Source: Paenibacillus gyeongsangnamensis (GTDB taxonomy: Bacteria; Bacillota; Bacilli; Paenibacillales; NBRC-103111). From it: DNA of 64,000 nt. The translations under genes and the position numbers were made by a program. The notes under the pieces are model-generated. The model saw only the letters and a list, made by a program, of their open reading frames with translations. It was not told the origin of the DNA and ran no database searches. The stretch covers positions 248,001 to 312,000 of the forward strand of contig NZ_JAQAGZ010000003.1 in assembly GCF_027533625.1 (NCBI RefSeq), written 5' to 3'. Positions 17,187 to 25,877 of the stretch are shown piece after piece (position 1 is the first letter of the stretch; each line of letters opens with the position of its first letter).

Positions 17187-17228
17187 AAACCATCGTGACG
17201 GATCGAATCCGCGTTCCGATGGTTTTTT
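17187..17228 (+). terminator. Terminator after ytxH gene
   Basis: Stem AAACCATCG / CGATGGTTT followed by a T-run. Confidence 0.85.
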
Positions 17229-17232
17229 GCAT

Positions 17233-17332
17233 TTGATAAAAATTTATAAGTTTTCGTGGGCTTATAGCTTCGCATCAAACTTGATAAACGCGCTAGTCAA
17301 TGTAAGACAAGGACTAGCGCGTTTATCCTGGT
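17233..17332 (+). repeat. Dispersed structured repeat, copy R1
   Basis: First of six related ~100-base intergenic elements in this window (R1-R6), all in plus orientation. Begins TTGATAAAAATTTATAAG and ends TTTATCCTGGT. Hairpin 1 is TATAAG...CTTATA; hairpin 2 is a perfect 16-bp stem (17283-17298 with 17312-17327). Compared with R2 the stem contains a paired G-C to A-T change (CTGGTC/GACCAG versus CTAGTC/GACTAG). It lies between convergent ytxH and the phosphodiester glycosidase gene. Confidence 0.85.
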
Positions 17333-17349
17333 GCGGGCGAGTTTCGTGA

Positions 17350-18564
17350 TTACCACTTGGATGGATCGATTTTGCTGGGATCGAGTCCTTCCCAGATGTT
17401 CTTGATCTGATCGGCCTTCTTCGGATCGTCAAATACGAGCCAAGCCGTAGGCAAATAGCGTTCGCCATATTCGCTGGAGGGCTTGTTGACGATCTTGTTA
17501 TCCTTCACAAGCACGGTGGACGAGCCTCCGTCCAGATTGGCCGCCGTCACGGCTCCATGCTCCAGGAAAATTTTCTGAATATCGTACAAGGTAGCGCCGA
17601 TGCTGTACCCCGGCTGCCGGCCGTCAATGATGGCGAACATGATCGTGCCGTCTTCCTTCTGGGCCATGCATGTCCGTGGAGCGATGCCCCAGCCGTCGGC
17701 TTGATTCTTGATCATCCCGACGCCGTTCACGATAAATTTCGGCGCAAACGTGACCGCATCCTGAACACCCATCTTAATTAATTCATTTGGCGTATACTTC
17801 CCTGCCACCATTCGGCCGTCCTTATCGATCCCGACCATATGGTTCGGCGTATTCATGCCGCCGTCATTGTAAAACAGCTTGCCGCCCGACATTACGAGTC
17901 CGGTCGGCTGAAAGCCGTTGCCCATCCATTCCGGATCGACGAAGCCGCCGGCGTTCACGCCTGCGACGGCGCCGAGACGTTGCACCATAGAGCTGACCTT
18001 CTCACCCTTGCCGACCTTACCGGGTACGGCGATGCGGAGCATCTTCGGATCATGCACGGATAGGAGATATCCTTTAAAATTGTTGCCGGAGATCGGCTCG
18101 ACCTCAACCGGAGGCTTCCTTACTTCAGGCTGAGCTACGACGGGTTTGCTTTCGACATGCACAATCGGCTTATCCTTAACCTCCGCGTAACGATCGAACT
18201 GCGCCCAATAGCTGTTGACACGCTTCTCGAGCTCGTCGCTGCCGATCAAATATTTGGCCCAATCCCGATGCTGCGTTGCGATTAACGTATCGGCCAGCAT
18301 AAACCGCAGGTTGGAGCCGGATTCAGTCAGGAAAAACCACCCGCTGAAGAACGTGCCGAATATGAGCAGCACGAACACCGTATAGAAGAATAGGGTTACC
18401 CCGAAGGAGGAACGGCGCTTTTTGCTCTTGGCCGCCGGCTTGCGTTTCGGCTTCGAAGCGGTTTGAACCTGAGGACGGCTTGATAAATTCGCAGACAATC
18501 GATTCAATCCCTTCAAAGTGATCTTTATCAATCTATTAACGAAAAAAAAAGAAAAAAGTTGCAC
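17350..18564 (-). CDS. Phosphodiester glycosidase (NAGPA-domain) family exported protein
   Basis: 404 residues with a basic N-terminus (KPKRKPAAKSKKRRSS) and one membrane helix (residues about 55-78), then a NAGPA domain in the C-terminal 250 residues. Signature segments are VAGVNAGGFVDPEWMGNG, APKFIVNGVGMI, GIAPRTCMAQKEDGTIMFAIIDGR and the final ANLDGGSSTVLV. This fold cleaves sugar-phosphodiester bonds, and Bacillus members act on cell-surface polymers or exopolysaccharide. The exact start is unclear: the frame is open from 18564 but there is no good ribosome site, and TTG codons near residue 18 are alternatives. Confidence 0.87.
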   Translation of the reverse strand: MQLFSFFFVNRLIKITLKGLNRLSANLSSRPQVQTASKPKRKPAAKSKKRRSSFGVTLFFYTVFVLLIFGTFFSGWFFLTESGSNLRFMLADTLIATQHRDWAKYLIGSDELEKRVNSYWAQFDRYAEVKDKPIVHVESKPVVAQPEVRKPPVEVEPISGNNFKGYLLSVHDPKMLRIAVPGKVGKGEKVSSMVQRLGAVAGVNAGGFVDPEWMGNGFQPTGLVMSGGKLFYNDGGMNTPNHMVGIDKDGRMVAGKYTPNELIKMGVQDAVTFAPKFIVNGVGMIKNQADGWGIAPRTCMAQKEDGTIMFAIIDGRQPGYSIGATLYDIQKIFLEHGAVTAANLDGGSSTVLVKDNKIVNKPSSEYGERYLPTAWLVFDDPKKADQIKNIWEGLDPSKIDPSKW

Positions 18565-18585
18565 TTTGGCAGACTTTTTTCTAAA

Positions 18586-20412
18586 TTAAACCAAATATAG
18601 CTGTTTATTCTTTTGAATCATCAGCTCAAAATCGGCCGCAGGTATCGGCTTGCTGAATACGAAGCCTTGAATTTTGTCGCAGCCCTGGGACATGAGGAAA
18701 TCCAGCTGCTCCTTCGTTTCTACGCCCTCGGCCAGCGATTTGATCTTCAGCCGGTGCGACATAGCGATCAAGGCCGTGACGATGGCCGCATTGTCCTCGT
18801 CACAGGTGAGGTCCCGGATAAAGGATTGATCGATCTTCAGCGTATTCACCCGGAATCGCTTCAAGTAGCTTAGAGAGGAATAGCCCGTTCCGAAGTCGTC
18901 GATTGAGATCCGCACGCCGAGCGCCTTGATTCTCTGCATTGTTTCAATGATATAAGGCACATTGTTCATCGCAACGTTCTCCGTGATTTCAAGACATAAC
19001 TGATCGGGGGACAATCCGGATTCCTCGAGCGCATTCATTACGATTTGGACGAAATGGATTTGGTGGAATTGAATCGCCGAGATATTCACGGATACGACGA
19101 GGGAAGGGTAGCCTTTCTTCTGCCAGGCTTTCGTCTGAATGCAGGCTTCTTTAAGCACCCAGTTTCCAATAGGCACAATCAATCCCGTCTCTTCGGCGAG
19201 AGGAATAAATTCCCCAGGCGATACTAAGCCCCATTCCGGATGCTGCCAGCGCACCAGCGCTTCCATCCCGAACACAGTTCCTTGGCGCAAATCAACGATA
19301 GGCTGGTAGTAAATGACGAACTCATTGCGCTCTAACGCTTTGCGTAAATGTATCTCCAGATTGAGACGATGCAGAGACCGCTTGTTCATTTCCGGATGAT
19401 AGTAATGATATGAATTCCCACCTTTTTCTTTAGATCGATACATCGCAATGTCCGCATTCTTCAGCAATATATCCGGCACCAGACCATCGTTCGGGTACAC
19501 GCTGATTCCGATGCTCGCCGTGACGAACAGCTCCTGGTCTTCGATCAAGAACGGGTCCTTGAGCAATTCAGGAATGCCTTTGGCGAATTGTGCCGCCTCG
19601 TCAATGTGCGCAAGATCGGTAAGCAAAATAATAAATTCATCGCCGCCGAAGCGGGCGACAACATCTTTGTCTTTGACATACACCCTCAGCTTCTGCGCTA
19701 AATTCTGAAGGAGCTGATCCCCGATATGATGGCCGAGCGTGTCGTTTATGACCTTGAACCGGTCCAGGTCGAAGAACAGGATGGCTAGCATGCCCCCCGT
19801 ACGTTCCGCCTGCTCAAAACAAAGCTTCAGCTTCTCGTCGAACAATAGACGGTTAGGCAAATTCGTTAGCGAATCGTGGTAAGCCATATGTACGATTTGC
19901 TCTTCCGCCCGCCTGCGTTCGTTCATCGCGCGAATCGTAGCATAAGAACGCAGGAGCTGGTAATCGTTCGTTTCGTTAATGATTTTATTAAACAGCTCAT
20001 CATGGAGCTGAGGATTATGTTCGCTGGAGGAACGGTCGGCCGCCTTGATCAATTGAATCGCATTCTCTACATGCTCCCGGTGCAGCAGGGCGGCTGAAGC
20101 CGTCTTCGCATGCTTCCGGTGATCGGAGGAGAGATAGATCAGACCTTTCTTGGCATCATACTCCTGCACATGATTCATATTTACGATATTGGCGCTGTCA
20201 AGCAGGCGAAACCCGTCCTCAAATAACCATTCTTCCAAATTGTCGAATGAAAAGTCCAAGTAGAATTGCTCATTTTGAGTATGAATCAAGACTTCACGGT
20301 TTCGAATGCGGTCGATCTTGACGACATCGCTGGCATCAATCACAAGCACTTCCGAGCCTCTCTTTCCGTCTCTAGTTACGGGAATTTTCTGCATAACCGT
20401 TTTCAACTCCAC
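18586..20412 (-). CDS. LytTR-GGDEF-EAL cyclic-di-GMP protein
   Basis: 608 residues, no membrane segment. The N-terminal ~125 residues look like a LytTR-type DNA- or ligand-binding domain: [20 protein letters not shown] then [20 protein letters not shown] and [17 protein letters not shown] domain follows ([12 protein letters not shown] near residue 263) and an EAL domain ([42 protein letters not shown]), both with intact catalytic signatures. The diguanylate cyclase inhibition site appears as KxxD rather than RxxD, so product inhibition is probably weak. It lies 57 bases after agrD, separated by a terminator-like hairpin. The start may be GTG 20412 or an ATG seven codons later. Confidence 0.9.
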   Translation of the reverse strand: MELKTVMQKIPVTRDGKRGSEVLVIDASDVVKIDRIRNREVLIHTQNEQFYLDFSFDNLEEWLFEDGFRLLDSANIVNMNHVQEYDAKKGLIYLSSDHRKHAKTASAALLHREHVENAIQLIKAADRSSSEHNPQLHDELFNKIINETNDYQLLRSYATIRAMNERRRAEEQIVHMAYHDSLTNLPNRLLFDEKLKLCFEQAERTGGMLAILFFDLDRFKVINDTLGHHIGDQLLQNLAQKLRVYVKDKDVVARFGGDEFIILLTDLAHIDEAAQFAKGIPELLKDPFLIEDQELFVTASIGISVYPNDGLVPDILLKNADIAMYRSKEKGGNSYHYYHPEMNKRSLHRLNLEIHLRKALERNEFVIYYQPIVDLRQGTVFGMEALVRWQHPEWGLVSPGEFIPLAEETGLIVPIGNWVLKEACIQTKAWQKKGYPSLVVSVNISAIQFHQIHFVQIVMNALEESGLSPDQLCLEITENVAMNNVPYIIETMQRIKALGVRISIDDFGTGYSSLSYLKRFRVNTLKIDQSFIRDLTCDEDNAAIVTALIAMSHRLKIKSLAEGVETKEQLDFLMSQGCDKIQGFVFSKPIPAADFELMIQKNKQLYLV

Positions 20413-20426
20413 ATGAAAAGAGATAT

Positions 20427-20453
20427 GGCTGCCGGAGCCATGGCTCGGCAGCC
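20427..20453 (-). terminator. Terminator/attenuator between agrD and the LytTR-GGDEF-EAL gene
   Basis: Minus-strand hairpin GGCTGCCG-AGCC-AT-GGCT-C-CGGCAGCC (twelve pairs, one bulge) followed by ATATCTCTTTT. It can end the agr-like transcript, or attenuate expression of the GGDEF-EAL gene. Confidence 0.65.
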
Positions 20454-20469
20454 AGTGTTTGGATATGTA

Positions 20470-20592
20470 TTACTTTTTAAGAAGCTCAGCAGGAGTTTCA
20501 GGGCGGTTAAAAATTACTGAATTAGTAAACACAAAAACAGAAGCAATTACCATTAAAGAAGTATTTAGGAATTTAAAAAAATTAATTTTCAT
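20470..20592 (-). CDS. agrD: AgrD-like cyclic autoinducer peptide precursor (40 aa)
   Basis: A 40-residue gene with an AAAGGAGG ribosome site eight bases upstream, overlapping the agrB stop by 11 bases. The protein has an amphipathic/hydrophobic leader (MKINFFKFLNTSLMVIAS), a core ending in TNSVIFN, and an acidic, proline-bearing tail RPETPAELLKK. The tail matches the P-x-E-L pattern that AgrB recognises in AgrD proteins (compare PKEL in Staphylococcus). There is no Cys, so the predicted ring is a lactone through Ser25, with four following residues (VIFN) giving the usual five-residue ring. Position right after agrB is canonical. The exact processing sites are inferred, not seen. Confidence 0.83.
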   Translation of the reverse strand: MKINFFKFLNTSLMVIASVFVFTNSVIFNRPETPAELLKK

Positions 20593-21139
20593 TTAGCCAC
20601 CTCCTTTCAAAAATATGTACCAATTTATAGGCAGTATTGGTTAGTGTAATGGATTGAGTAAGAAATATTGTCGATAGCATAGGGGATTGAGCAAAGAAAT
20701 TAATACTTACAAAAGCCACACAACTAATTTTAAGTAAAGGATAATATTTAGTATTTATTCTACTTACATTTTGAAGCCCTTGAGGTGACTTTAAAATCAT
20801 GATAATGAGGCTAAACATATCCATGAAAATACCGTAAACATGATAATTGAAGGTTATGTGAGATGAACTAATTATTAAGATAATTGTGAAAATACAACAA
20901 GCTAATGAAGAATGAAGATGTACGCCTCCACTAAGATAACGGAGACCCACAAAACAAACAATTGATATTATGCCATAGAATAAGTGATCCGTAAGGTAAC
21001 AAACAAATAAAGCAGTGAAAAATGCAAGCAACGTATTAAAACTCAGACTTAAAGCATAGAATAATATTTTCTCTGATGCAGCTTCAGGATAATGTTTTCG
21101 TATTGCTTTTGCTGTTTTCATTGCGTAATGATCGATCAA
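20582..21139 (-). CDS. agrB: AgrB-like peptide-processing membrane endopeptidase
   Basis: 185-residue polytopic membrane cysteine protease that cleaves and cyclises the AgrD propeptide. The catalytic block RYLSGGVHLHSSLACC carries the conserved His and Cys (H near residue 75, C near residue 82 or 83). About six hydrophobic helices are visible. I chose the TTG at 21139, nine bases after AAAGGATG; an ATG two codons earlier is too near that site. It overlaps the upstream membrane-protein gene by 56 bases and is followed by agrD. AT-rich composition contrasts strongly with flanking genes. Confidence 0.9.
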   Translation of the reverse strand: MIDHYAMKTAKAIRKHYPEAASEKILFYALSLSFNTLLAFFTALFVCYLTDHLFYGIISIVCFVGLRYLSGGVHLHSSLACCIFTIILIISSSHITFNYHVYGIFMDMFSLIIMILKSPQGLQNVSRINTKYYPLLKISCVAFVSINFFAQSPMLSTIFLTQSITLTNTAYKLVHIFERRWLNEN

Positions 21140-21833
21140 GTTCATCCTTTACCGGCCTCACATAAGTGTCATTAATAATTTTTCGATTATGTTTGTATGC
21201 GATGTAGATACCTAGCAAAAATATAATAGTAATAAGAATTGTAAATACAAAACTAACAGATTTCTGGTTTAGAGACATAAGTATCAATTCAAGTAAGATA
21301 ACACTCACTACCAGAATAGCTGATAATAAAAAATTATATCCTTTTAAAGCTGTACTGTTAGCAAGGTTTTTGGATTTAAAAAGAAACCCTATTTTTCTTC
21401 TTTGAAGCAAATATATCAATAGACAAGTGAGCAGAGTTGTAGAAATCTGAATACAAGTAATGAATGTTAAGGAGCTTGTGTCCTGATTTGCTTTTATAAT
21501 ATGTAGTTCTTTCCCTATCCAAAATATGGCTAATTCAATGACGCCACTTGCTACATATCCCGTGATACATATCAGCAAAGAATAAAAAAAAGGTAATTTA
21601 TATACCAACATAATCAGTATTATTTCTATAGAAAGGACAGGGATTATCAAAAAATCTGTCAAATTAATAATGTCTCTGAATGTAAAGGAAACGAGAGACA
21701 TCAATAAAGCGATACTATAAATTTTGTGGTAGTTATAGGAAAATTGAAATCTGAACATCGTTAAGGAAAGGATTATCATTGTGGATAATTCAATAGAGGA
21801 AAAGAATACCTTGATTACAAATGCCATAAGCAT
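21084..21833 (-). CDS. AgrC-like sensor membrane domain without kinase (copy C)
   Basis: 249 residues, about six to seven hydrophobic helices (FFSSIELSTMIILSLTMF, IPVLSIEIILIMLVYKL, FLLSAILVVSVILLELILM, FVFTILITIIFLLGIYIAY) and a short cytosolic tail KHNRKIINDTYVRPVKDELD. Size and topology match the N-terminal receptor half of AgrC-type histidine kinases, but no H-box, N-box or ATP-binding segment follows; the gene ends inside agrB. I infer a kinase-less receptor or regulator. Not recognised as any other family. Start ATG with TTAGGTGA site. Confidence 0.65.
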   Translation of the reverse strand: MLMAFVIKVFFSSIELSTMIILSLTMFRFQFSYNYHKIYSIALLMSLVSFTFRDIINLTDFLIIPVLSIEIILIMLVYKLPFFYSLLICITGYVASGVIELAIFWIGKELHIIKANQDTSSLTFITCIQISTTLLTCLLIYLLQRRKIGFLFKSKNLANSTALKGYNFLLSAILVVSVILLELILMSLNQKSVSFVFTILITIIFLLGIYIAYKHNRKIINDTYVRPVKDELDRSLRNENSKSNTKTLS

Positions 21834-22237
21834 ATAATCACCTAATTCATTATAATATTATTATTACTATAGGTCTATGTATATAGTATTAAAGTGGCAT
21901 ATAAAAACAAGTTTACTTTTTCCTGATGTTAATAATATTAATTATAGCCTAAGTTCATTTTTATCTTAATATACTTTGGTTACGGGCACAAGAAAAAAAT
22001 GTCGAATTTTGAATTATGCAATAAATCTAATCGAGACTGTACTATTGGGATTTAGATTAGTTAATATGTTGAAGTCGATAGTTGACAATTAATACCACTT
22101 TTCTTCGGCTTATATATTAACGATGATTTTATCAAAGAAAGTATAACGTTATTTTCACCTTTTAATTGCTTACATTAAAACATAAATAGAGAGTCATTGT
22201 TTTTTGTTTAAAATTTGGCAAGAGAATCATCTTTGTT
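21834..22237 (-). promoter_or_regulatory. AT-rich gap upstream of the agrB operon
   Basis: 404 bases with no convincing gene; no further small ORF ending in P-x-E-L was found. Two minus-strand TATAAT boxes occur (about 21850 and 21945) that could drive the downstream membrane protein, agrB and agrD. Composition is very AT-rich. Confidence 0.4.
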
Positions 22238-22885
22238 CTAGGTGTCCATTAATTCTTTCTTTGAGAGAAAATAAAAAATAAAAAGAAGAAGAATGGACAT
22301 GATTGCAGCATTTTCAATCACATACTTCTGATAAATATTCAAGTTCAAACAACTGATAATATTTAAAAACACTGCAAAAACAACAAATAAATTTAGTTGA
22401 ACATTTGAACTTTTCTTTCGGACTGATCTGTAAACAGGTATAAAAGTAAAACCTAATCTAAAATTATGTAGAAGTAAGCAGATTAATAAATTAATTCCAG
22501 CCATAGAAATTGCAGGTAAAATCACATTCTCTTGAATTGATTTCAAGAACTGATCAATTTGAAATCTTGTAAGAAGGAATGTATAGCTAATCTCAAGGAT
22601 AAATTGAAAAGTGTAGACAATTACAGAAATGAGGATGGAATGAGATAACCTAAATTTATAAATTAAACACATGCATAACACGATAGCAAATAATTGAACT
22701 AAACTAATCATGTATTGTATGGAAAAGAATTGAATAGCTAATGAAACATGTGCCATCACAATGGAGCTCATAATTATGTTTCGTGTATTAGCCCCTTTTT
22801 TTTGACGAAATAATGATAATGTGAAAAGAAAATAAGATGGCCAAAATATGAATAATAAGGTTATAAAAATATAAAAATATTTCAT
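22238..22885 (-). CDS. AgrC-like sensor membrane domain without kinase (copy B)
   Basis: 215 residues with about six hydrophobic helices; an initial MKYFYIFITLLFIFWPSYFL helix and the conserved paralogue block NFRLGFTFIPVYRS near residue 145. The C-terminus stops after the last helix (FYFLSKKELMDT), so again no kinase domain. Excellent GGAGGAATAATG start. It is a paralogue of the genes at 23866-24519 and of the broken copy at 23023-23687. Role inferred as receptor-like, by size, topology and neighbourhood only. Confidence 0.68.
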   Translation of the reverse strand: MKYFYIFITLLFIFWPSYFLFTLSLFRQKKGANTRNIIMSSIVMAHVSLAIQFFSIQYMISLVQLFAIVLCMCLIYKFRLSHSILISVIVYTFQFILEISYTFLLTRFQIDQFLKSIQENVILPAISMAGINLLICLLLHNFRLGFTFIPVYRSVRKKSSNVQLNLFVVFAVFLNIISCLNLNIYQKYVIENAAIMSILLLFIFYFLSKKELMDT

Positions 22886-23022
22886 TATTCCTCCTATATG
22901 ATTTACTGTGATCTACGTTATTTCTTGTAATTCTTTCACCTCTGTATAACTCGAATTTTAATAATTTGAGCTGATGACTTGAGTCAGTAAAGTATTCTGT
23001 GATAGTTCTCAAAGCAACGGAG

Positions 23023-23687
23023 CTACACAGCTTCTAGATCTTTAGTAATAAAAATATGGACTAGAAAAACAAACAAAATGCCTATAAGAGCCAGAATGAT
23101 AATCATCAACTGACTCCAGTGAAATAATGCTAGGCAAGACCCGAAGACAAGCATATAACCAAATATTATTAAATAAATCCAATGTTTAGTGAATGGCGCT
23201 TGGATTCCCTTTTTTGAGTGAGCCGGAATGAATGAAAAACCTAAGCGATATTTGTACAAAACAAAGGAAAGCAGATAGTTTACTGTTGCTATGATTAATG
23301 CCGGCGATACAAATTCATTCTGTGAAATCACAATAAACTTGTTCAAGCTAAAATTACTAATTTACTAATAATTAATGTAACTACTACTTCAACCAATATG
23401 GCGAATATATATATAAATACTGAAGTTAATAAAGAATAAAAGAAACCGAACCTAAATAAAAGAAACAAACATAAAGTAAAAAAAAATAGGCTGTAAGATT
23501 GTAATGGCATATTGAATAGGTAAAGTTTGCAGAAGTAAACTCACTAAGGACATCACAAACGAAGAAGTTACGATCGTAGTGATATTCCCATTTATTTTTT
23601 ACGAAAACTGATTAGAGATAAAATAAACATCGAAGGCCACATGCCTAAGAAAGCACTTAAAAAAATTAAAAAATAATCCAACTTCAT
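23023..23687 (-). pseudogene. Broken paralogue of the sensor-like membrane proteins
   Basis: The minus strand encodes, in order, pieces of the same 215-residue family in different frames: MKLDYFLIFLSAFLGMW with FILSLISFRKK then stop; VTSSFVMSLVSLLLQTLPIQ in a second frame then stop; FRFGFFYSLLTSVFIYIFA in a third; and finally an open frame (23023-23346) with VLYKYRLGFSFIPAH matching the paralogue block. At least three frame-breaking changes are needed to join them. The terminal open frame alone is too short to be a full family member, so it should not be annotated as a separate gene. Confidence 0.78.
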
Positions 23688-23865
23688 CCTGTCCCTTGTG
23701 ATCATCTAGTATGTAAAATAGCTTGAATATGCGCAAGATTTCATGCAAAAACTTTATTTGCAGTAACCATTCGGAATATGCTAGAACCCGGGAAGGCTAC
23801 CCGCCTGAAATATGAGAAGCATGACATGAAGAACTAGGAAACGAAGCTCTAATCACACCCCTCTA

Positions 23866-24519
23866 TTACTCCGATATTTCCTTCCGATAAGACAAGTACA
23901 TCAACATAGCGAGCAGGGCCGAAATGATAAGCATGATCCAAACATAAGTTCTCTGAATGTTAAACATGAAATAAACAGATACAACCCAAAATAATAAGAG
24001 CAGAAGCAATAGCAGGCCTGTGTGTTTATGTATTTTGTCAAATTCGAAGCGGGCTCTCTTGGTTGCAGAAATGAATGAAAAACCGATCCGATAATTTACC
24101 AATACGAAGCATAGCAAAAAATCGAACAGACTTATCATAAGTGCTACGGACATTTGATCATCGCCGTTCATCCAGATGAGCACTTGTTCCAAATTAAAGG
24201 AAGATACAATCAAGTTCATCAAAAACTCATTTAGGATATTGATGGAGTAGGATAGGACTGTAATAAAGATGCTGTGCTTCCATTGAAAACGGAAAATAAG
24301 CCCGTAGCAAAGAATCACACATACAGGCTGAACGGTTATAATTAAATATACGTTTTTTAAGGACTGAATGAAAGTAGACGCGAAGGTTAGCAAGAGGGTT
24401 GAAATGATGGTGGCCCCTGCATATTTTATTATTGGGAAGCGGAATAACGACAAACCAAGCGTTAATATAGACGCCCAAATCAATACATACGCTGTCCCAT
24501 AAAACAAGATCATCTCCAT
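23866..24519 (-). CDS. AgrC-like sensor membrane domain without kinase (copy A)
   Basis: 217 residues, six or so hydrophobic helices (YVLIWASILTLGLSLFRF, ILCYGLIFRFQWKHSIFI, LLLLLLLFWVVSVYFMF), family block NYRIGFSFISATKR near residue 150, short charged tail YRKEISE. No kinase domain. It is the gene nearest the XRE-LytTR regulator, 53 bases after it, and is probably co-transcribed. Paralogue of copies B and the pseudogene. Whether it binds a peptide signal is inference. Confidence 0.68.
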   Translation of the reverse strand: MEMILFYGTAYVLIWASILTLGLSLFRFPIIKYAGATIISTLLLTFASTFIQSLKNVYLIITVQPVCVILCYGLIFRFQWKHSIFITVLSYSINILNEFLMNLIVSSFNLEQVLIWMNGDDQMSVALMISLFDFLLCFVLVNYRIGFSFISATKRARFEFDKIHKHTGLLLLLLLLFWVVSVYFMFNIQRTYVWIMLIISALLAMLMYLSYRKEISE

Positions 24520-24572
24520 AACTAATCCCCATCTATCATTCTGTAATATTCTAGCTGCCGGATATGTTACGG

Positions 24573-25241
24573 CTAAAGATTATTCTCCGGTCCGGATAAA
24601 GCGGATGAGGCCCCTGTCGAACGGCCGAAGCTGAACTCCAGACTTTTGTTCGTATTGACCGCCGCTTTGCGAATCAGCAGGTCGTGATATTTGCGTTGAC
24701 GGATGGCCGAGATCGTAACGCTAACGCCTTTACCCATCTCGTCGAAATACAAGCGGCCTCGCTTGTCATCATATCTGCGGACCTGATTGAAATTGACATA
24801 AAGGTCCGTGTCCATTTTCTTAAATTCGTTTTCCTCCAGCTTGTCCAGAAAGGTGCTGAAATCAATCAGGGAATCGATGCTTCGCAGAAGCTTGTTTCCC
24901 TCGAGGTGATAAGTGATTTCCTTCGCACCGATTTCGATAAAATAAACGTTGGTAAGTTCAATGCTCACGTCCGTGAAGGAAGCCGCAGGGACGATATCCC
25001 CGCTCATTAAGTGCCCTGCCTTGATCATTAATTCGGTATAAGGGTAGCCATAAGCGGCGGACAACTTCTTTAACGTGTCCGGAGATGGCGTAATCTTGTC
25101 ATTGGTGGAGCGGTTCCGTTCAAGCTCCAGGTCTCGTATGTAAGCGTGAGATAAGCCGCTCTTTCTGGCTGCCTCTCGCAGGGACATCGATCCGCGGAGA
25201 CTTTCGAGAAATTTGCCGAAATTCGAAATAGGTTGAGCCAA
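24573..25241 (-). CDS. XRE helix-turn-helix / LytTR-like fusion regulator
   Basis: 222 residues. Residues 5-75 form an XRE-type helix-turn-helix (LRGSMSLREAARKSGLSHAY, IRDLELERNRSTN). Residues about 95-205 resemble a LytTR domain and are similar in plan to the N-terminus of the LytTR-GGDEF-EAL protein: NVYFIEIGAKEITYHLEG, KKMDTDLYVNFNQVRRYDD, KRGRLYFDEMGKGVSV. LytTR domains are typical of AgrA-like regulators of peptide quorum sensing, here with no receiver domain. TTG at 25241 chosen for an AAAGGAG site eight bases upstream; the open frame begins at 25250. It heads the minus-strand agr-like locus. Confidence 0.83.
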   Translation of the reverse strand: MAQPISNFGKFLESLRGSMSLREAARKSGLSHAYIRDLELERNRSTNDKITPSPDTLKKLSAAYGYPYTELMIKAGHLMSGDIVPAASFTDVSIELTNVYFIEIGAKEITYHLEGNKLLRSIDSLIDFSTFLDKLEENEFKKMDTDLYVNFNQVRRYDDKRGRLYFDEMGKGVSVTISAIRQRKYHDLLIRKAAVNTNKSLEFSFGRSTGASSALSGPENNL

Positions 25242-25334
25242 GCCGTTCACTCCTTTCTATTGCTATTGTAAATGACAAAACGATGAAAGAAAATACATTT
25301 TATAAAAAAACATTAATATTCCAAATGTAGCTAT

Positions 25335-25361
25335 TGACTCTATGTAGTATCAATACTACAT
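25335..25361. promoter_or_regulatory. Palindromic operator and divergent promoter at XRE-LytTR gene
   Basis: Perfect inverted repeat ATGTAGTAT-CA-ATACTACAT (25342-25361), lying between a plus-strand -35 TTGACT (25334-25339) and -10 TACATT (25357-25362), 17 bases apart. It is a good candidate binding site for the neighbouring XRE-LytTR protein, controlling both directions. Confidence 0.65.
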
Positions 25362-25400
25362 TAGAAGTAGCATCCTATACCGGCCGCATGAGGGGGAGAA

Positions 25401-25841
25401 ATGATGAAGGATAAAATTATGAATCGATGGAGTACCTATGAACCTTTTTATATTGAGTTCAACGGGTATAAAGTCGCCGACATCGTGATCACCAGTCATG
25501 CGTTAAGCCGCTGGGACGAACGGGTAACTAGCGATCAGGGAGGAATCGAGCACATTTGCTCCTTTCTATGGGAGAAGCTGAAATCCAATAAGATCCAGCC
25601 TTATTACGCAAACGAGAAGGACGTTTATTTAATAGATGACGACCTGGTCATGGTTGCGGAATTTCTCGAATTGAAGGAAGAGGTCGACATTGCGGGCAAT
25701 CCTCTTCATAAAATGATCATCGTCACCTTCCTTGGCAGGGTATCGGAAGACATTCAGCTTCGCGACCTGAAAGCTTATTATTCCTGGCTTCGGCACTCGC
25801 GCCGCATGACGCTGGTGAAGCACGGCAGGAAACGGAAATAA
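25401..25841 (+). CDS. Hypothetical protein divergent from the XRE-LytTR regulator
   Basis: 146-residue soluble protein. Unknown function; contains a conserved-looking SHALSRWDERVTSDQGG block and a basic C-terminus (RHSRRMTLVKHGRKRK). Divergent from the XRE-LytTR gene with a shared operator region. GGGGGAGAA precedes the ATG; ATGs at 25404 and 25419 are alternatives. Followed by a hairpin terminator. Confidence 0.7.
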   Translation: MMKDKIMNRWSTYEPFYIEFNGYKVADIVITSHALSRWDERVTSDQGGIEHICSFLWEKLKSNKIQPYYANEKDVYLIDDDLVMVAEFLELKEEVDIAGNPLHKMIIVTFLGRVSEDIQLRDLKAYYSWLRHSRRMTLVKHGRKRK

Positions 25842-25877
25842 TCATCAATTTCGACCTGCAAAGAAATGTAATACGAG

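Noticed and set aside
21834-22237. Second AgrD peptide gene
   Set aside because: No small ORF with a P-x-E-L tail and ribosome site was found in the gaps of the agr-like locus other than the one after agrB.
23023-23346. Separate 107-residue gene
   Set aside because: It is the C-terminal fragment of a frameshifted paralogue; the N-terminal pieces are recognisable upstream in other frames.
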